A stretch of DNA of 64,000 nt from Arthrobacter_B sp038069765 (GCF_038069765.1 NZ_JBBPFS010000001.1:62001-126000), one strand, 5' to 3'. Shown: positions 17,745 through 26,996, counted from the first letter of the stretch. Program-made: numbers and translations. Notes: a model not told the origin generated them from the letters alone.

Positions 17745-18128
17745 ATGGCACTCTCGGAACACGAGCAGCGCTTGCTGGACCAGTTGGAGCAGCAGTTACA
17801 CGCCGAGGACCCCAAGTTTGCGAATTCGATGGCGACGCCGGCCGGCGCCGGCATTTCGACCCGGCGGATTGTGATCGGAGCCCTGGTCGCAGTGGCAGGT
17901 ATTGCACTGCTCCTCCGCGGGGTGTCCATGGAAATGCCGGTCAGCCTGATCCTGGGAGTGCTTGGGTTCCTGGTGATGGGTTCCGGTGTGTACTACGCGA
18001 CCACCCGCGGAAAGCGGGGAGCGCAGGTCAGCTCGCCGGCGCGCCGGAAAGAGCGCGAGGCAAGTTCCTCCAAGAACTTCATGAGCAATCTGGAGAATAA
18101 GTGGGATGAGCGCAAGCGCGATCAGTAA
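17745..18128 (+). CDS. DUF3040 membrane protein
   Basis: 127-residue actinobacterial protein of unknown function. It opens with the family signature (ALSEHEQRLLDQLEQQL followed by EDPKFANSM), then two hydrophobic segments (IVIGALVAVAGIALLL and VSLILGVLGFLVMGSGVYY), and a basic cytoplasmic tail. ATG 17745 has AAGGAGG 5 bases upstream, the clearest Shine-Dalgarno in this area. DUF3040 genes sit directly before mraZ in many actinobacteria, which suggests a division or envelope role, but none is established. A U-tailed terminator follows. Confidence 0.9.
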   Translation: MALSEHEQRLLDQLEQQLHAEDPKFANSMATPAGAGISTRRIVIGALVAVAGIALLLRGVSMEMPVSLILGVLGFLVMGSGVYYATTRGKRGAQVSSPARRKEREASSSKNFMSNLENKWDERKRDQ

Positions 18129-18171
18129 CCACCGGGTGCTCCACATTCCTCCACCGGTCCGCTAGATCCGA

Positions 18172-18197
18172 AAAAGACCCGCTGCGGCGGGTCTTTT
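18172..18197 (+). terminator. Rho-independent terminator upstream of the dcw cluster
   Basis: Perfect 11-bp inverted repeat (18172-18182 with 18187-18197), 4-base loop, ending in TTTT. It isolates the DUF3040 gene from the mraZ promoter. Confidence 0.9.
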
Positions 18198-18325
18198 GTC
18201 GTTAACGGCCGCTGACGGCGACACCCCGTGCGGCCTTTTTCCGCCATTCGTCCTCCACCCGCCTTCTTCCGCGCCGTTCCGCGGAAGAAAAGGCGCGGCG
18301 CGCCGCAAACGGACCCTCCCTAGCG

Positions 18326-18357
18326 TTGACTGTGGAGGGAAGTGGAGTAAAGTGGAG
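18326..18357 (+). promoter_or_regulatory. mraZ (dcw) promoter with triple MraZ operator
   Basis: A -35 TTGACT (18326-18331) and -10 TAAAGT (18348-18353) are 16 bases apart. Three identical GTGGAG repeats (18332-18337, 18342-18347, 18352-18357) at exact 10-bp spacing fill the spacer and overlap the -10 box. MraZ proteins are known to bind three or more short direct repeats in the mra promoter, so autorepression of the cluster is the likely role. Confidence 0.8.
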
Positions 18358-18417
18358 GCTATAAGAGCGTAGGGGCGGTGCAGGAGGAACTTCTTCCAAT
18401 CAGACGGGTGGTGACTG

Positions 18418-18849
18418 ATGTTCCTCGGAACACATTCACCTCGCCTTGACGAAAAGGGGCGGCTCATTCTGCCGGCCAAGTTCCGCGAGGAACTGGCCGA
18501 GGGACTGGTGCTGACAAGGGGCCAGGAACGCTGCATTTACGTGTTCAGCCAGAAGGAATTCGAACGGGTCCACGAGCAGATGCGGGAAGCTCCGCTTTCC
18601 TCGCGTCAGGCGCGGGACTACATTCGGGTCTTTCTGTCGGGAGCGTCCGATGAAGTCCCGGATAAGCAGGGCCGGATTACGATTCCGCCGGCACTGCGGA
18701 CCTACGCCGGACTCGGTCGTGAACTGGCCGTGATCGGTGCAGGAACAAGGGCGGAAATCTGGGACGCAACAGCGTGGCAAACCTACCTTGAAGAGCAGGA
18801 AACGGCGTTCTCCGAAACCGACGAGGACACCATGCCCGGCCTCTTCTAA
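18418..18849 (+). CDS. mraZ: Division/cell-wall cluster transcriptional repressor MraZ
   Basis: 143-residue AbrB-like DNA-binding protein and first gene of the dcw cluster. Two SpoVT/AbrB-like repeats are visible: N-terminal (FLGTHSPRLDEKGRLILPAKFR) and central (EVPDKQGRITIPPALRTYAGL), each with the DxKGR-type loop that contacts DNA. It oligomerises in a ring and represses its own promoter in other bacteria. The ATG at 18418 follows a GGTGGTG sequence. Three GTGGAG repeats in the promoter about 60 bases upstream are the probable operator. A gap of about 200 bases without an ORF separates it from rsmH. Confidence 0.95.
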   Translation: MFLGTHSPRLDEKGRLILPAKFREELAEGLVLTRGQERCIYVFSQKEFERVHEQMREAPLSSRQARDYIRVFLSGASDEVPDKQGRITIPPALRTYAGLGRELAVIGAGTRAEIWDATAWQTYLEEQETAFSETDEDTMPGLF

Positions 18850-19050
18850 ATCAGCACAACGGCAACAGCACTACCGAATACCCATCAGACAGAGACCGGA
18901 CCGCAGCGGTTTCTTGCATGAGATCTCCAGCCGCCCCGCAAGGCCGGCACCTGACTCACTTCCCCGGAGCCAGGCGCAGGCAGCGTGAGGCGCGGATGGG
19001 GGTCTGATATAAGAACTACGCCGCCGTCCCTGGACGCGGAAGGACAGCAG

Positions 19051-20049
19051 ATGAGCGAAGAACGCCCTACCGAAGAACGGCATGTTCCGGTGCTGCGTGA
19101 CCGCTGCATTAATCTGCTGGCTCCGGCCATTGAGAAAGCAGTTGCCGAGCACGGTTCCGCCGTCGTCGTGGATGCCACTCTTGGCATGGGCGGCCACACC
19201 GAAGCCATGCTGGCGCGGTTCCCGCAGCTCCACGTGATCGGCATCGACCGCGACCGGCAGGCCCTGGCACTGGCGGGAGAACGGCTTGCCCCCTTCCAGG
19301 ACCGTATTGACCTGGTGCACGCCGTGTATGACGAGATTGCCGACGTCGTCACTGATCTGGGCTTCGACGGCATTGACGGCGCACTCTTCGACCTGGGCGT
19401 ATCGTCCCTGCAGCTCGACGAGCGCGACCGCGGCTTCGCCTATTCCTATGACGCACCGCTGGACATGCGGATGGACACCAGCCGCGGGCGCACCGCGGCC
19501 GACATCGTTAATACGTACAGCGAGTCGGACCTCGTGGCGATCATCCGCAAGTGGGGTGAAGAGAAGTTTGCGGGCCGGATAGCCTCTGCCATCGTGTCGA
19601 CCCGCGCCGGAAAACCCTTCAGCACTACAGGCGAGTTGGTTGACGCCATCCGCACGGTGGTGCCCGCGGGCGCCGCGCGGACCGGGGGACACCCGGCCAA
19701 GCGGACCTTCCAGGCGCTGCGCATTGAAGTCAACGAGGAACTGGACGTGCTGGAGCGCGCCATCCCCGCAGCCCTTTCCGTGCTGAAACTCGGCGGCCGG
19801 GTAGTGGTCATGTCCTACCACTCGCTGGAGGACAAAATCGTCAAGGGCGTTTTTGCCGCCGGCGCACGCTCCTCCGCACCCAAGGGCTTCCCGGTGGAAC
19901 TTGACGAGCACAAGGCCCAGCTGCAGCGGCTGACCAAGGGAACAGAGGTTCCCACCGACGCTGAAATTGCCGAAAACCCCCGTGCCGCCTCCGCCAAGCT
20001 GCGGGCCGTGGAACGTATCCGCACCGCAAGTGACAGGGCAGGATCATGA
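19051..20049 (+). CDS. rsmH: 16S rRNA (cytosine(1402)-N(4))-methyltransferase RsmH
   Basis: SAM-dependent methyltransferase (formerly MraW) modifying C1402 in the ribosomal P site. The 332-residue protein starts with RHVPVLRDRCINLL and has the SAM-binding DATLGMGGHTEAML, then GIDRDRQAL, the family signature LFDLGVSSLQLDERDRGFAY, and the C-terminal VVMSYHSLEDKIVK. ATG 19051 is preferred because GGAAGGA lies about 7 bases upstream and the family N-terminus starts near it; the frame extends upstream without conservation. Its stop overlaps the ftsL start by four bases (ATGA). Confidence 0.95.
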   Translation: MSEERPTEERHVPVLRDRCINLLAPAIEKAVAEHGSAVVVDATLGMGGHTEAMLARFPQLHVIGIDRDRQALALAGERLAPFQDRIDLVHAVYDEIADVVTDLGFDGIDGALFDLGVSSLQLDERDRGFAYSYDAPLDMRMDTSRGRTAADIVNTYSESDLVAIIRKWGEEKFAGRIASAIVSTRAGKPFSTTGELVDAIRTVVPAGAARTGGHPAKRTFQALRIEVNEELDVLERAIPAALSVLKLGGRVVVMSYHSLEDKIVKGVFAAGARSSAPKGFPVELDEHKAQLQRLTKGTEVPTDAEIAENPRAASAKLRAVERIRTASDRAGS

Positions 20050-20759
20050 CGCAGGTACAGACACGGCCGCACGCACCCGCTGGTGCCGTCCGCCGGGCAA
20101 CCCACGGCAACACCGCCCGGGCGCTGGACTGGTCCCCGAGCCCCCGCTCGGCGCCGGCACCCTCCGCACCCCGCCGCCGGACGCCCCTGTCAGTGGTGCC
20201 TGCTTCGAAAAGCCGCCGCCGCGCGCCGCTCTTCATCTTTTGCTTTTTTGCCCTCATCCTGGGGCTGGGAGCGGTGCTGCTGCTGAATATCTCGGTCTCC
20301 AGCGGCCAGTACCAGCTGGTCCAGCTGCAGAATGAACGGACCGAGCTGGCACAGCGCAATGAAGCACTGACCCAGCAGCTGGAAAACCACCAGGCCCCCC
20401 AGGTGCTGGCGGCAGCAGCCGCAGACCTGGGCATGGTCACTTCCTCGACTTTCGGCAGCATCGATCTGCAGACCCTTGCCGTGACGGGCAATCCCGTGCC
20501 GGCGGAGGAAGATACTCCTCCGGGTGTCCTGATTGATGCGCCCAACGTGCTGACCCAGCCGATAGCACCGGCGGGCGCGGATCCTGCGCCGGCCGCGGAA
20601 GAGTCGGTCCGGGCAGCCGAAGCGCGGGAAGCCGCTGCCGCCGAAGCAGCGGCCGCGGCAGCCGGCGAACCGGCCGGAGCAGACACGGCTCCGGCCGAAC
20701 AGGAAGCAAATCTGAACGGCGGAACCATTCCGGTTCCGGTCCAGAGAAGCGGATACTAA
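20046..20759 (+). CDS. ftsL: Cell division protein FtsL-like
   Basis: 237-residue single-pass membrane protein in the ftsL position between rsmH and ftsI. About 55 basic/Pro-rich cytoplasmic residues precede one membrane segment (LFIFCFFALILGLGAVLLL), followed by a short leucine-zipper-like coiled coil (LVQLQNERTELAQRNEAL) and a typical FtsL ending (VLAAAAADLGMV). A long Ala/Glu/Pro-rich tail follows, which is larger than in enteric FtsL but usual in actinobacteria. FtsL joins FtsB and FtsQ to activate FtsW/FtsI at the septum. Overlaps rsmH, so it is translationally coupled. Confidence 0.85.
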   Translation: MTQVQTRPHAPAGAVRRATHGNTARALDWSPSPRSAPAPSAPRRRTPLSVVPASKSRRRAPLFIFCFFALILGLGAVLLLNISVSSGQYQLVQLQNERTELAQRNEALTQQLENHQAPQVLAAAAADLGMVTSSTFGSIDLQTLAVTGNPVPAEEDTPPGVLIDAPNVLTQPIAPAGADPAPAAEESVRAAEAREAAAAEAAAAAAGEPAGADTAPAEQEANLNGGTIPVPVQRSGY

Positions 20760-20788
20760 TCTTTACCGAGCAGTGACGAGGATACGTT

Positions 20789-22579
20789 GTGGCAAAAGAG
20801 CGGGGTTCCGGAAGGGACAACCACAGGGTAGCCATCGTTACCGGCAGGCTCCGGACCGGGCTCATCCTGGCGTTGGTCATGCTGACCGTACTCGGGGTGC
20901 GGCTGTTCTATGTCCAGGCGGTTGATCCTGAAGGCATGGCGGAGGCAGCCGTCGAAAAGCGCCTGACGACCCAGACAGTTCCGCCCCTGCGCGGCAGCAT
21001 CCTGGATTCGGACGGCAATTATTTGGCCCGCAGCGTCGAGCGTTTCGACATAGTAGTGGACCAGACTCTTTCGCACGACTACGCCGAAGAGCAGGAGTAC
21101 CCCCGCCGCAACGCCGAGGGGGTCCTGGAAGACATCAGCTTTGATCAGGCTTTCGACGAGCTGTCCGGGATCCTCGGGCAGGACCCCGAGACCCTCCGCG
21201 GTTCCGTGCTGGGAGACAACTCCTTCAATTTCGTCGCCAAGACCGTGACCCCGGAAATCAAGGACAAGGTCCTGGCCGTCAAATTCCCCGGGATCTACGC
21301 GGACCGCACCACCCTGCGCACCTATCCCTCCGGCGCCGTTGCCGGATCAATCGTTGGTTTCCTGGGAACGGACGGCCCGCAGGAAGGCCTGGAACTCACG
21401 CAGGACGACATCCTGGCCGGAGAGCCCGGCAGCAAGACGTACGAAATCGGCGGGGACGGCATCCGCATTCCCTATGCCACCAACGAGGACTCCCCGGTGG
21501 TTGACGGCGACTCGGTCAAGCTCAGCATCGACCAGGACCTGCAGTGGTTCGCACAGCAGACCATTGCCAGCCAGGTGCAGGAATACAACGCGGAGTGGGG
21601 CAACGTGGTGGTGGTCGAGGTCGACACCGGCCGCATCATCACCATGGCTGAATCCACCACGGTGGACCCGAACAACCCGGGGCTCACCCCGGCCGAATCC
21701 CGGCAGCCGCTGTCCGTGACGGTGCCCTTCGAACCGGGCTCAACCACCAAGGTCATTACAATGGCGGCTGCCCTGGAAGAGGGCATCATCGAGCCGCTGT
21801 CGCAGTTCGAAATTCCGTCCACCCATACCGTGGACGGCCAGACCTTCAAGGACGCCTTCGACCACGGCACCGTGCACATGACGGCAGCCGGCATCCTGAC
21901 CAAGTCGATGAACACCGGAACGGTCATGATCGGCCAGCAGCTGACGCGCGAGCAGCGCTACGACTGGCTGCGCAAGTTCGGCTTCGGAGAGCCGCTGAAC
22001 ACCGGGCTCAACGGCGAAACCGTGGGCATCCTGGCGAAGCCGGAAGAATGGGACACCCGCCAGCAGTACACGGTGCTCTTCGGCCAGGGTCTGGCCCAGA
22101 CGGCGCTGCACACGGCCATGGTCTACCAGACCATCGGGAACGACGGCGTTCGGCTGGCTCCGAGCATCATCGACAGCTACGTCGCCGCCGACGGCACGGA
22201 AACTCCCTACGAAAAAGCCGAGCCCATCCGTGTGGTTTCCGAGGAAACGGCCAGTGAAGTCCAACACATGCTGGAGACGGTTACCGCTGAAGGATCCGGC
22301 GCCGGCGGCAAACTGGAGCAGTACCGCGTCGGTTCCAAGACCGGTACGGCGGAAGCACCTGCCAACGGGGGATACGACGGCTACACACTCTCTTATGCTG
22401 GTATTGCACCAATGGACGATCCCCAGTACGTCGTCGTCGTAACGCTGCAGCGCCCCGAGGGATCGCTGCAGGTCCTCGACCCGGGGAAGACCTTCAAGAA
22501 AGTCATGCAACAGGTATTGACCACCCGCAACGTACCTCCGTCCGACTCGCCGCCGGAGCTGTACCCCGTGGAGTACTGA
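20789..22579 (+). CDS. ftsI: Peptidoglycan transpeptidase FtsI (PBP3/PbpB)
   Basis: Class B penicillin-binding protein that cross-links septal peptidoglycan. The 596-residue protein has an N-terminal anchor (LILALVMLTVLGVRLFYV), a dimerisation domain (RGSILDSDGNYLARS) and a transpeptidase domain with the nucleophile Ser318 in STTK, SMN at 373-375 and KTG at 517-519. The GTG at 20789 has GAGGA about 6 bases upstream. It lies 29 bases after ftsL and before murE, the standard dcw order. Unlike mycobacterial PbpB, no PASTA repeat is visible at the C-terminus. Confidence 0.95.
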   Translation: MAKERGSGRDNHRVAIVTGRLRTGLILALVMLTVLGVRLFYVQAVDPEGMAEAAVEKRLTTQTVPPLRGSILDSDGNYLARSVERFDIVVDQTLSHDYAEEQEYPRRNAEGVLEDISFDQAFDELSGILGQDPETLRGSVLGDNSFNFVAKTVTPEIKDKVLAVKFPGIYADRTTLRTYPSGAVAGSIVGFLGTDGPQEGLELTQDDILAGEPGSKTYEIGGDGIRIPYATNEDSPVVDGDSVKLSIDQDLQWFAQQTIASQVQEYNAEWGNVVVVEVDTGRIITMAESTTVDPNNPGLTPAESRQPLSVTVPFEPGSTTKVITMAAALEEGIIEPLSQFEIPSTHTVDGQTFKDAFDHGTVHMTAAGILTKSMNTGTVMIGQQLTREQRYDWLRKFGFGEPLNTGLNGETVGILAKPEEWDTRQQYTVLFGQGLAQTALHTAMVYQTIGNDGVRLAPSIIDSYVAADGTETPYEKAEPIRVVSEETASEVQHMLETVTAEGSGAGGKLEQYRVGSKTGTAEAPANGGYDGYTLSYAGIAPMDDPQYVVVVTLQRPEGSLQVLDPGKTFKKVMQQVLTTRNVPPSDSPPELYPVEY

Positions 22580-22677
22580 CTCCGCGTCCGGGCGGCCCTC
22601 CGGATCGCATCGGCCCGCTGAAGGTACCGGGACCATTCCTTTTTACGAGCACCACGTCAATTCTCTGGAGCAATGCA

Positions 22678-24363
22678 GTGCCTATAAGTGATCAGCGCAA
22701 TCCGCCCCGTCCGGGAAGCGGGATGCGGCCCTCCGCACAGGAGCCCGTGTCCCTCAGGGAAGCCACCGACGCCCTGGCGTCCGGCGGACTGCCCGGCATC
22801 ACGCCTGCCCGCGCTTCGGACCGGGAGCACGATGTCCTGCTGACCGGCCTCACCATCAACTCCCGCGAGGTCCTCCCCGGCGACCTGTACGTCGCGCTGC
22901 CCGGAGCCCGCCACCACGGGGCACGCTTTGCCCCGGCCGCCGCCGATGCCGGTGCCGCGGCAGTGCTGACGGACCCCGACGGTGCCGCCGAGCTGGGGCA
23001 GCTGCCGGTCCCGGTGTACGTGACGGCTGATCCCCGCCGCCTTGTGGGGCCGCTGGCCGCCGCAGTCTTCCGCAGCCGCCCGCAGGACGGCAGCGCGCCC
23101 GTGCTGTTCGGCGTCACCGGCACCAACGGCAAGACCACCACAACGTATTTCATCAATTCGCTCCTCGGCGCCCTCGGCAAGACCACCGGGCTCATCGGCA
23201 CCATCGAAATCCTGGCCGGCGGGGAGCCCATCGCGAGTACCCTGACCACTCCCGAGTCACCCCAGGTCCACGGCCTGCTGGCCCTGATGCGGGAAAAGGG
23301 GCTGGACGCGGCAGCCATGGAGGTCTCCTCGCACGCCATTTCCTACCGGCGGGTGGACGGTGTTGTTTTTGACGTCGCCGGCTTCACCAACCTGACCCAG
23401 GACCACCTGGACCTGCACGGGTCCATGGAGGAGTACTTCGCCGCCAAGGCCGCCCTCTTCACCCCCGGGCGCACCAAGCGCGCGGTCATCACCGTCGACG
23501 ACGAATGGGGTATCCGGATGGCCGCCGAAGCCCCCGTCCCGGTGTGGACCCTGGCCACGCAGGATACCGCCGGCGAGGCTGACTGGCGGGTCACCGACGT
23601 CGTCCGCGCCGGGCTGGGCCACCGCTTCACTCTGCGCGGACCCGGCGGCGCTGTCCTGAAGGCGGGAACCGGCCTGCCCGGCACCTTCAACGTCTCCAAT
23701 GCGGCGCTGGCAGCACTCATGGTGCTGGCTTCCGGGGTCGATCAGGCACAGCTGCAGGAAGCCCTGGACCGCCGCGACCCGTTCACCGTGGAAGTTCCCG
23801 GCCGGATGCAGCTGGTGGGCGAGGCGCCCGCCGCGATTGTGGACTTCGCCCACAACCCGGACGCGCTGGCACGGACCCTGCAGTCCGTGCGCCGGGAATC
23901 TCCCGGCACCAGTGAAGAGGACGCAGCGGGCGGATCCGCCGCAGGGCCCGGGCCGCGCGTCATCATCGTGTTCGGGGCTACGGGAGAACGTGACCAGACC
24001 AAGCGCCCGCTGATGGGAGCAATCGCCGCCCGGCTTGCCGACGTGGTGATTGTCACCGACGACGATCCCCACGACGAGGACGAAGCCGCCATCCGCGCCG
24101 GTGTCCTGGCCGGAGCACGCGCCGCCCGCACAGCGGAATCACTGCCCTGTGAAATCCTTGAACTGGCGCCGCGTGCCGCGGCCATAGACCGCGCCGTCGC
24201 GCTGGCCCGCCCGCAGGATACGGTGCTGGTGGCAGGGCGGGGACACGAAGTATTCCAAGAGGTTAAAGGAGTGAATGTGGCCCTCGACGACCGCGTAGAA
24301 CTGAGGCAGGCTTTGACAAGGTACGGATTCCCTGTGCTGTCCGGCGACGGGGTAGAGTCCTAA
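22678..24363 (+). CDS. murE: UDP-MurNAc-L-Ala-D-Glu ligase MurE (third residue probably L-Lys)
   Basis: ATP-dependent Mur ligase adding the third amino acid to the peptidoglycan stem peptide. The 561-residue protein has the substrate-binding TINSREVLPGDLYVALPG, the ATP loop GTNGKTT (148-154), SSHAI, NLTQDHLDLHG with the carbamylated-Lys region, and the C-terminal DFAHNPDA. The motif that selects the diamino acid reads TDDDPHDEDEAAI instead of the meso-DAP-type DNPR, which agrees with the L-Lys peptidoglycan of Arthrobacter; this is inference. The GTG start has GGAG 8 bases upstream. Confidence 0.94.
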   Translation: MPISDQRNPPRPGSGMRPSAQEPVSLREATDALASGGLPGITPARASDREHDVLLTGLTINSREVLPGDLYVALPGARHHGARFAPAAADAGAAAVLTDPDGAAELGQLPVPVYVTADPRRLVGPLAAAVFRSRPQDGSAPVLFGVTGTNGKTTTTYFINSLLGALGKTTGLIGTIEILAGGEPIASTLTTPESPQVHGLLALMREKGLDAAAMEVSSHAISYRRVDGVVFDVAGFTNLTQDHLDLHGSMEEYFAAKAALFTPGRTKRAVITVDDEWGIRMAAEAPVPVWTLATQDTAGEADWRVTDVVRAGLGHRFTLRGPGGAVLKAGTGLPGTFNVSNAALAALMVLASGVDQAQLQEALDRRDPFTVEVPGRMQLVGEAPAAIVDFAHNPDALARTLQSVRRESPGTSEEDAAGGSAAGPGPRVIIVFGATGERDQTKRPLMGAIAARLADVVIVTDDDPHDEDEAAIRAGVLAGARAARTAESLPCEILELAPRAAAIDRAVALARPQDTVLVAGRGHEVFQEVKGVNVALDDRVELRQALTRYGFPVLSGDGVES

Positions 24364-24369
24364 TTCGTC

Positions 24370-25893
24370 ATGATTGAACTTAGCGCAGCAGACATAGCGG
24401 TAATCACGGGCGGCGACCTGATCGGCGGAGCTGCACAGGCTCCGGACATGATCGTGAACTCGGCCACAACCGACTCCCGGGAGTCCTCTCCGGGCTCCCT
24501 CTTCATCGCCAAACCCGGCGAAGCATCCGACGGTCATCTCTTCGTCGAAGCAGCTTTTGCCCGCGGAGCCGTTCTGGCCCTGGTGGAGCGCCCGGTGACG
24601 GATCCCTCCGGGACGGTGTATCCGGCCGTCCTCGTTCCCGACGCCGTCCTGGCCATGGGTGCGATCGCCGGCGACATCGTGCGGCGGCTGCGTGCCGACG
24701 CACCCCTGACCGTCATCGGCATCACCGGTTCCGCCGGCAAGACCACCACCAAGGACCTGCTGGCCGGGATTCTCCGCACCGAAGGGGAAACCACGTCCCC
24801 GGTGGGGTCCTACAACGGGGAAGTCGGCGTACCGCTGACGATCTTCGGCGCCGGCTACGGCACCCGTTACCTCATTGTGGAGATGGGGGCCACGGGAGTG
24901 GGCCACATCGACTACCTGGCGTCCATGGTCAAGCCGGACATCGGCGTCGTCCTCTGCGTCGGATCCGCCCATGCGGGGGAGTTCGGCGGCGTGGAAAACA
25001 TCGCCAGGGCCAAGGGCGAACTCGTCGAGGCACTGGCGCCCGGCGGCACCGCCGTCCTGAACGCCGACGACATCCGTGTCGCCGCCATGGCGGCACGCGC
25101 CGGAACTGACGTCGACGTCCTGTACTTCACCTCATCACCGGAGGAAGCGCACGGAGCGAAATCCGCCCTGCGCGCCGTGGATGCCCGCACCGATGCCCTC
25201 GGCCGGCCCGTCTTTACGCTTCGGTTCCCGGACGGGAGCGAGTACCCGGTGGAGTCCGGGCTGATCGGAGCCCACCACACGGCGAACCTCCTGGCCGCAG
25301 CCGCCGCAGCGTATGCCGCAGGTGTTCCGGCCGAACGGATTGCCTCCGGGCTCTCCGGCCAGAAAGCGGCCAGCCGCTGGCGCATGGAACGCACCGACCG
25401 CCCGGACGGCGTTACGGTCATCAACGACGCCTACAACGCCAACCCCGAATCCATGCGGGCAGCCCTGCGCACCCTGGCCGAACTGGGCCGGGGCCGGCGC
25501 ACCTGGGCCGTGCTGGGCGAAATGCTCGAGCTGGGGGATACCTCGGTCACCGAGCACGACGCCGTCGGCCGCTACGTGGTCCGCCTGAACATCTCCAAGC
25601 TCATCGTGGTCGGCACCGGTGCACGCGCTATGCACACCGGCGCTGTCATGGAAGGGTCCTGGGGAGATGAATCCGTTTTTGTGGAAACGGCCGAGGACGC
25701 CGAGCGCATCCTCGCCGATTCGCTGGAACCCGGTGACCTGGTTCTCTTTAAATCCTCCAACGGCGCTGCCCTGCGCTACCTCGGTGATCGGATAGCTTTG
25801 AACGCCCCATCTTCAACCTCCGCCATGCCGCCGGAATCACGGCCGCAGCACACCAGCCCGGATCTTTCCGGGGAAGCCGGAGGCGTCCAGTAG
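24370..25893 (+). CDS. murF: UDP-MurNAc-tripeptide--D-Ala-D-Ala ligase MurF
   Basis: Last cytoplasmic Mur ligase, adding D-Ala-D-Ala to form the UDP-MurNAc-pentapeptide. The 507-residue protein has the N-terminal SATTDSRESSPGSLFIA, the ATP-binding GITGSAGKTTTKD (Lys124), the glutamate-rich YLIVEMGATGVGHI, and the C-terminal VINDAYNANPESM with AVLGEMLELGD. It starts 6 bases after murE, with only a weak Shine-Dalgarno, which suggests translational coupling. Its stop shares one base with the mraY start. Confidence 0.95.
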   Translation: MIELSAADIAVITGGDLIGGAAQAPDMIVNSATTDSRESSPGSLFIAKPGEASDGHLFVEAAFARGAVLALVERPVTDPSGTVYPAVLVPDAVLAMGAIAGDIVRRLRADAPLTVIGITGSAGKTTTKDLLAGILRTEGETTSPVGSYNGEVGVPLTIFGAGYGTRYLIVEMGATGVGHIDYLASMVKPDIGVVLCVGSAHAGEFGGVENIARAKGELVEALAPGGTAVLNADDIRVAAMAARAGTDVDVLYFTSSPEEAHGAKSALRAVDARTDALGRPVFTLRFPDGSEYPVESGLIGAHHTANLLAAAAAAYAAGVPAERIASGLSGQKAASRWRMERTDRPDGVTVINDAYNANPESMRAALRTLAELGRGRRTWAVLGEMLELGDTSVTEHDAVGRYVVRLNISKLIVVGTGARAMHTGAVMEGSWGDESVFVETAEDAERILADSLEPGDLVLFKSSNGAALRYLGDRIALNAPSSTSAMPPESRPQHTSPDLSGEAGGVQ

Positions 25894-26996
25894 TGGTTTC
25901 CCTGCTTATCGGCTCGTCACTGGCCCTGGTCTTTGCCTTCATCGGCACGCCGCTGTTCATCCGGTTCCTCGTCCGGAAAAGCTACGGCCAGTTTGTGCGC
26001 GACGACGGACCGACGTCGCACCACACGAAGCGCGGCACGCCCACCATGGGCGGCGCCGTCATTGTTGCGTCAGTGGTGGCGTCCTATTTCCTGACCCACC
26101 TGATCAGCCCCGTCATCAACCCGGGGACCTTCGGGCCCTCTGCGTCCGGACTGCTGGTCCTGTTCCTGATGGTGGGGATGGGGCTGGTCGGCTTCATTGA
26201 CGACTACACCAAGATCTCCCGCCAGCGCAGCCTGGGGCTGAACGCCAAGGCCAAGATCATCCTGCAGACCCTGGTGGGGGTCACGTTCGCCATCCTGGCC
26301 CTGAACTTCCCCAACGGGCAGGGCCGGACCCCGGCCTCCACCAAGATTTCCTTCATCCGGGACACCGGCATTGACCTGGCCTTCGCCGGCACCCTGATCG
26401 GGGCCATCCTCTTCATCCTGTGGGCGAACCTGATCATCACCGGCACCACCAACGGCGTGAACCTGGCCGACGGGCTCGACGGCCTGGCCGCCGGCGCCTC
26501 GATCCTCGTTTTCGGCGCGTACTTCCTGATCGGTATCTGGCAGTCCAACCAGAGCTGCGGCGCGCCCGACTCCGGCGCCGTCTGTTATGAGGTCCGCGAC
26601 CCGATGGACCTGGCACTGCTCGCCGGTGCCCTGGCCGGTTCGCTGGTGGGCTTCCTCTGGTGGAACACCTCACCGGCAAAGATCTTCATGGGTGACACCG
26701 GGTCGCTGGCGATCGGCGGTGCCATCGCGGCATTCGCCATCCTGTCCCGCACCGAACTGCTGCTGGTGATCCTCGCCGGACTGTTCGTGATCATCACGCT
26801 CTCCGTCATCATCCAGGTTGGATACTTCAAGCTCAGCGGCGGCAAACGGGTGTTCAAGATGGCACCCCTGCAGCATCACTTCGAGCTCAAGGGCTGGGCT
26901 GAGGTTACGGTGGTGGTCCGGTTCTGGATCGTGGCCGGACTGTGCGTAGCGGTTGCCCTGGGCCTCTTCTACGCAGAATGGGTGGTAGGGAATTGA
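25893..26996 (+). CDS. mraY: Phospho-N-acetylmuramoyl-pentapeptide transferase MraY
   Basis: Integral membrane enzyme that transfers phospho-MurNAc-pentapeptide from UDP to undecaprenyl phosphate, forming lipid I. The 367-residue protein has about ten hydrophobic segments, HTKRGTPTMGGA, the Mg-binding GFIDDYTKI, NLADGLDGLAAG, KIFMGDTGSLAIGG, and the C-terminal APLQHHFELKGW. The GTG at 25893 overlaps the murF TAG by one base, and the stop overlaps the murD start. Confidence 0.96.
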   Translation: MVSLLIGSSLALVFAFIGTPLFIRFLVRKSYGQFVRDDGPTSHHTKRGTPTMGGAVIVASVVASYFLTHLISPVINPGTFGPSASGLLVLFLMVGMGLVGFIDDYTKISRQRSLGLNAKAKIILQTLVGVTFAILALNFPNGQGRTPASTKISFIRDTGIDLAFAGTLIGAILFILWANLIITGTTNGVNLADGLDGLAAGASILVFGAYFLIGIWQSNQSCGAPDSGAVCYEVRDPMDLALLAGALAGSLVGFLWWNTSPAKIFMGDTGSLAIGGAIAAFAILSRTELLLVILAGLFVIITLSVIIQVGYFKLSGGKRVFKMAPLQHHFELKGWAEVTVVVRFWIVAGLCVAVALGLFYAEWVVGN

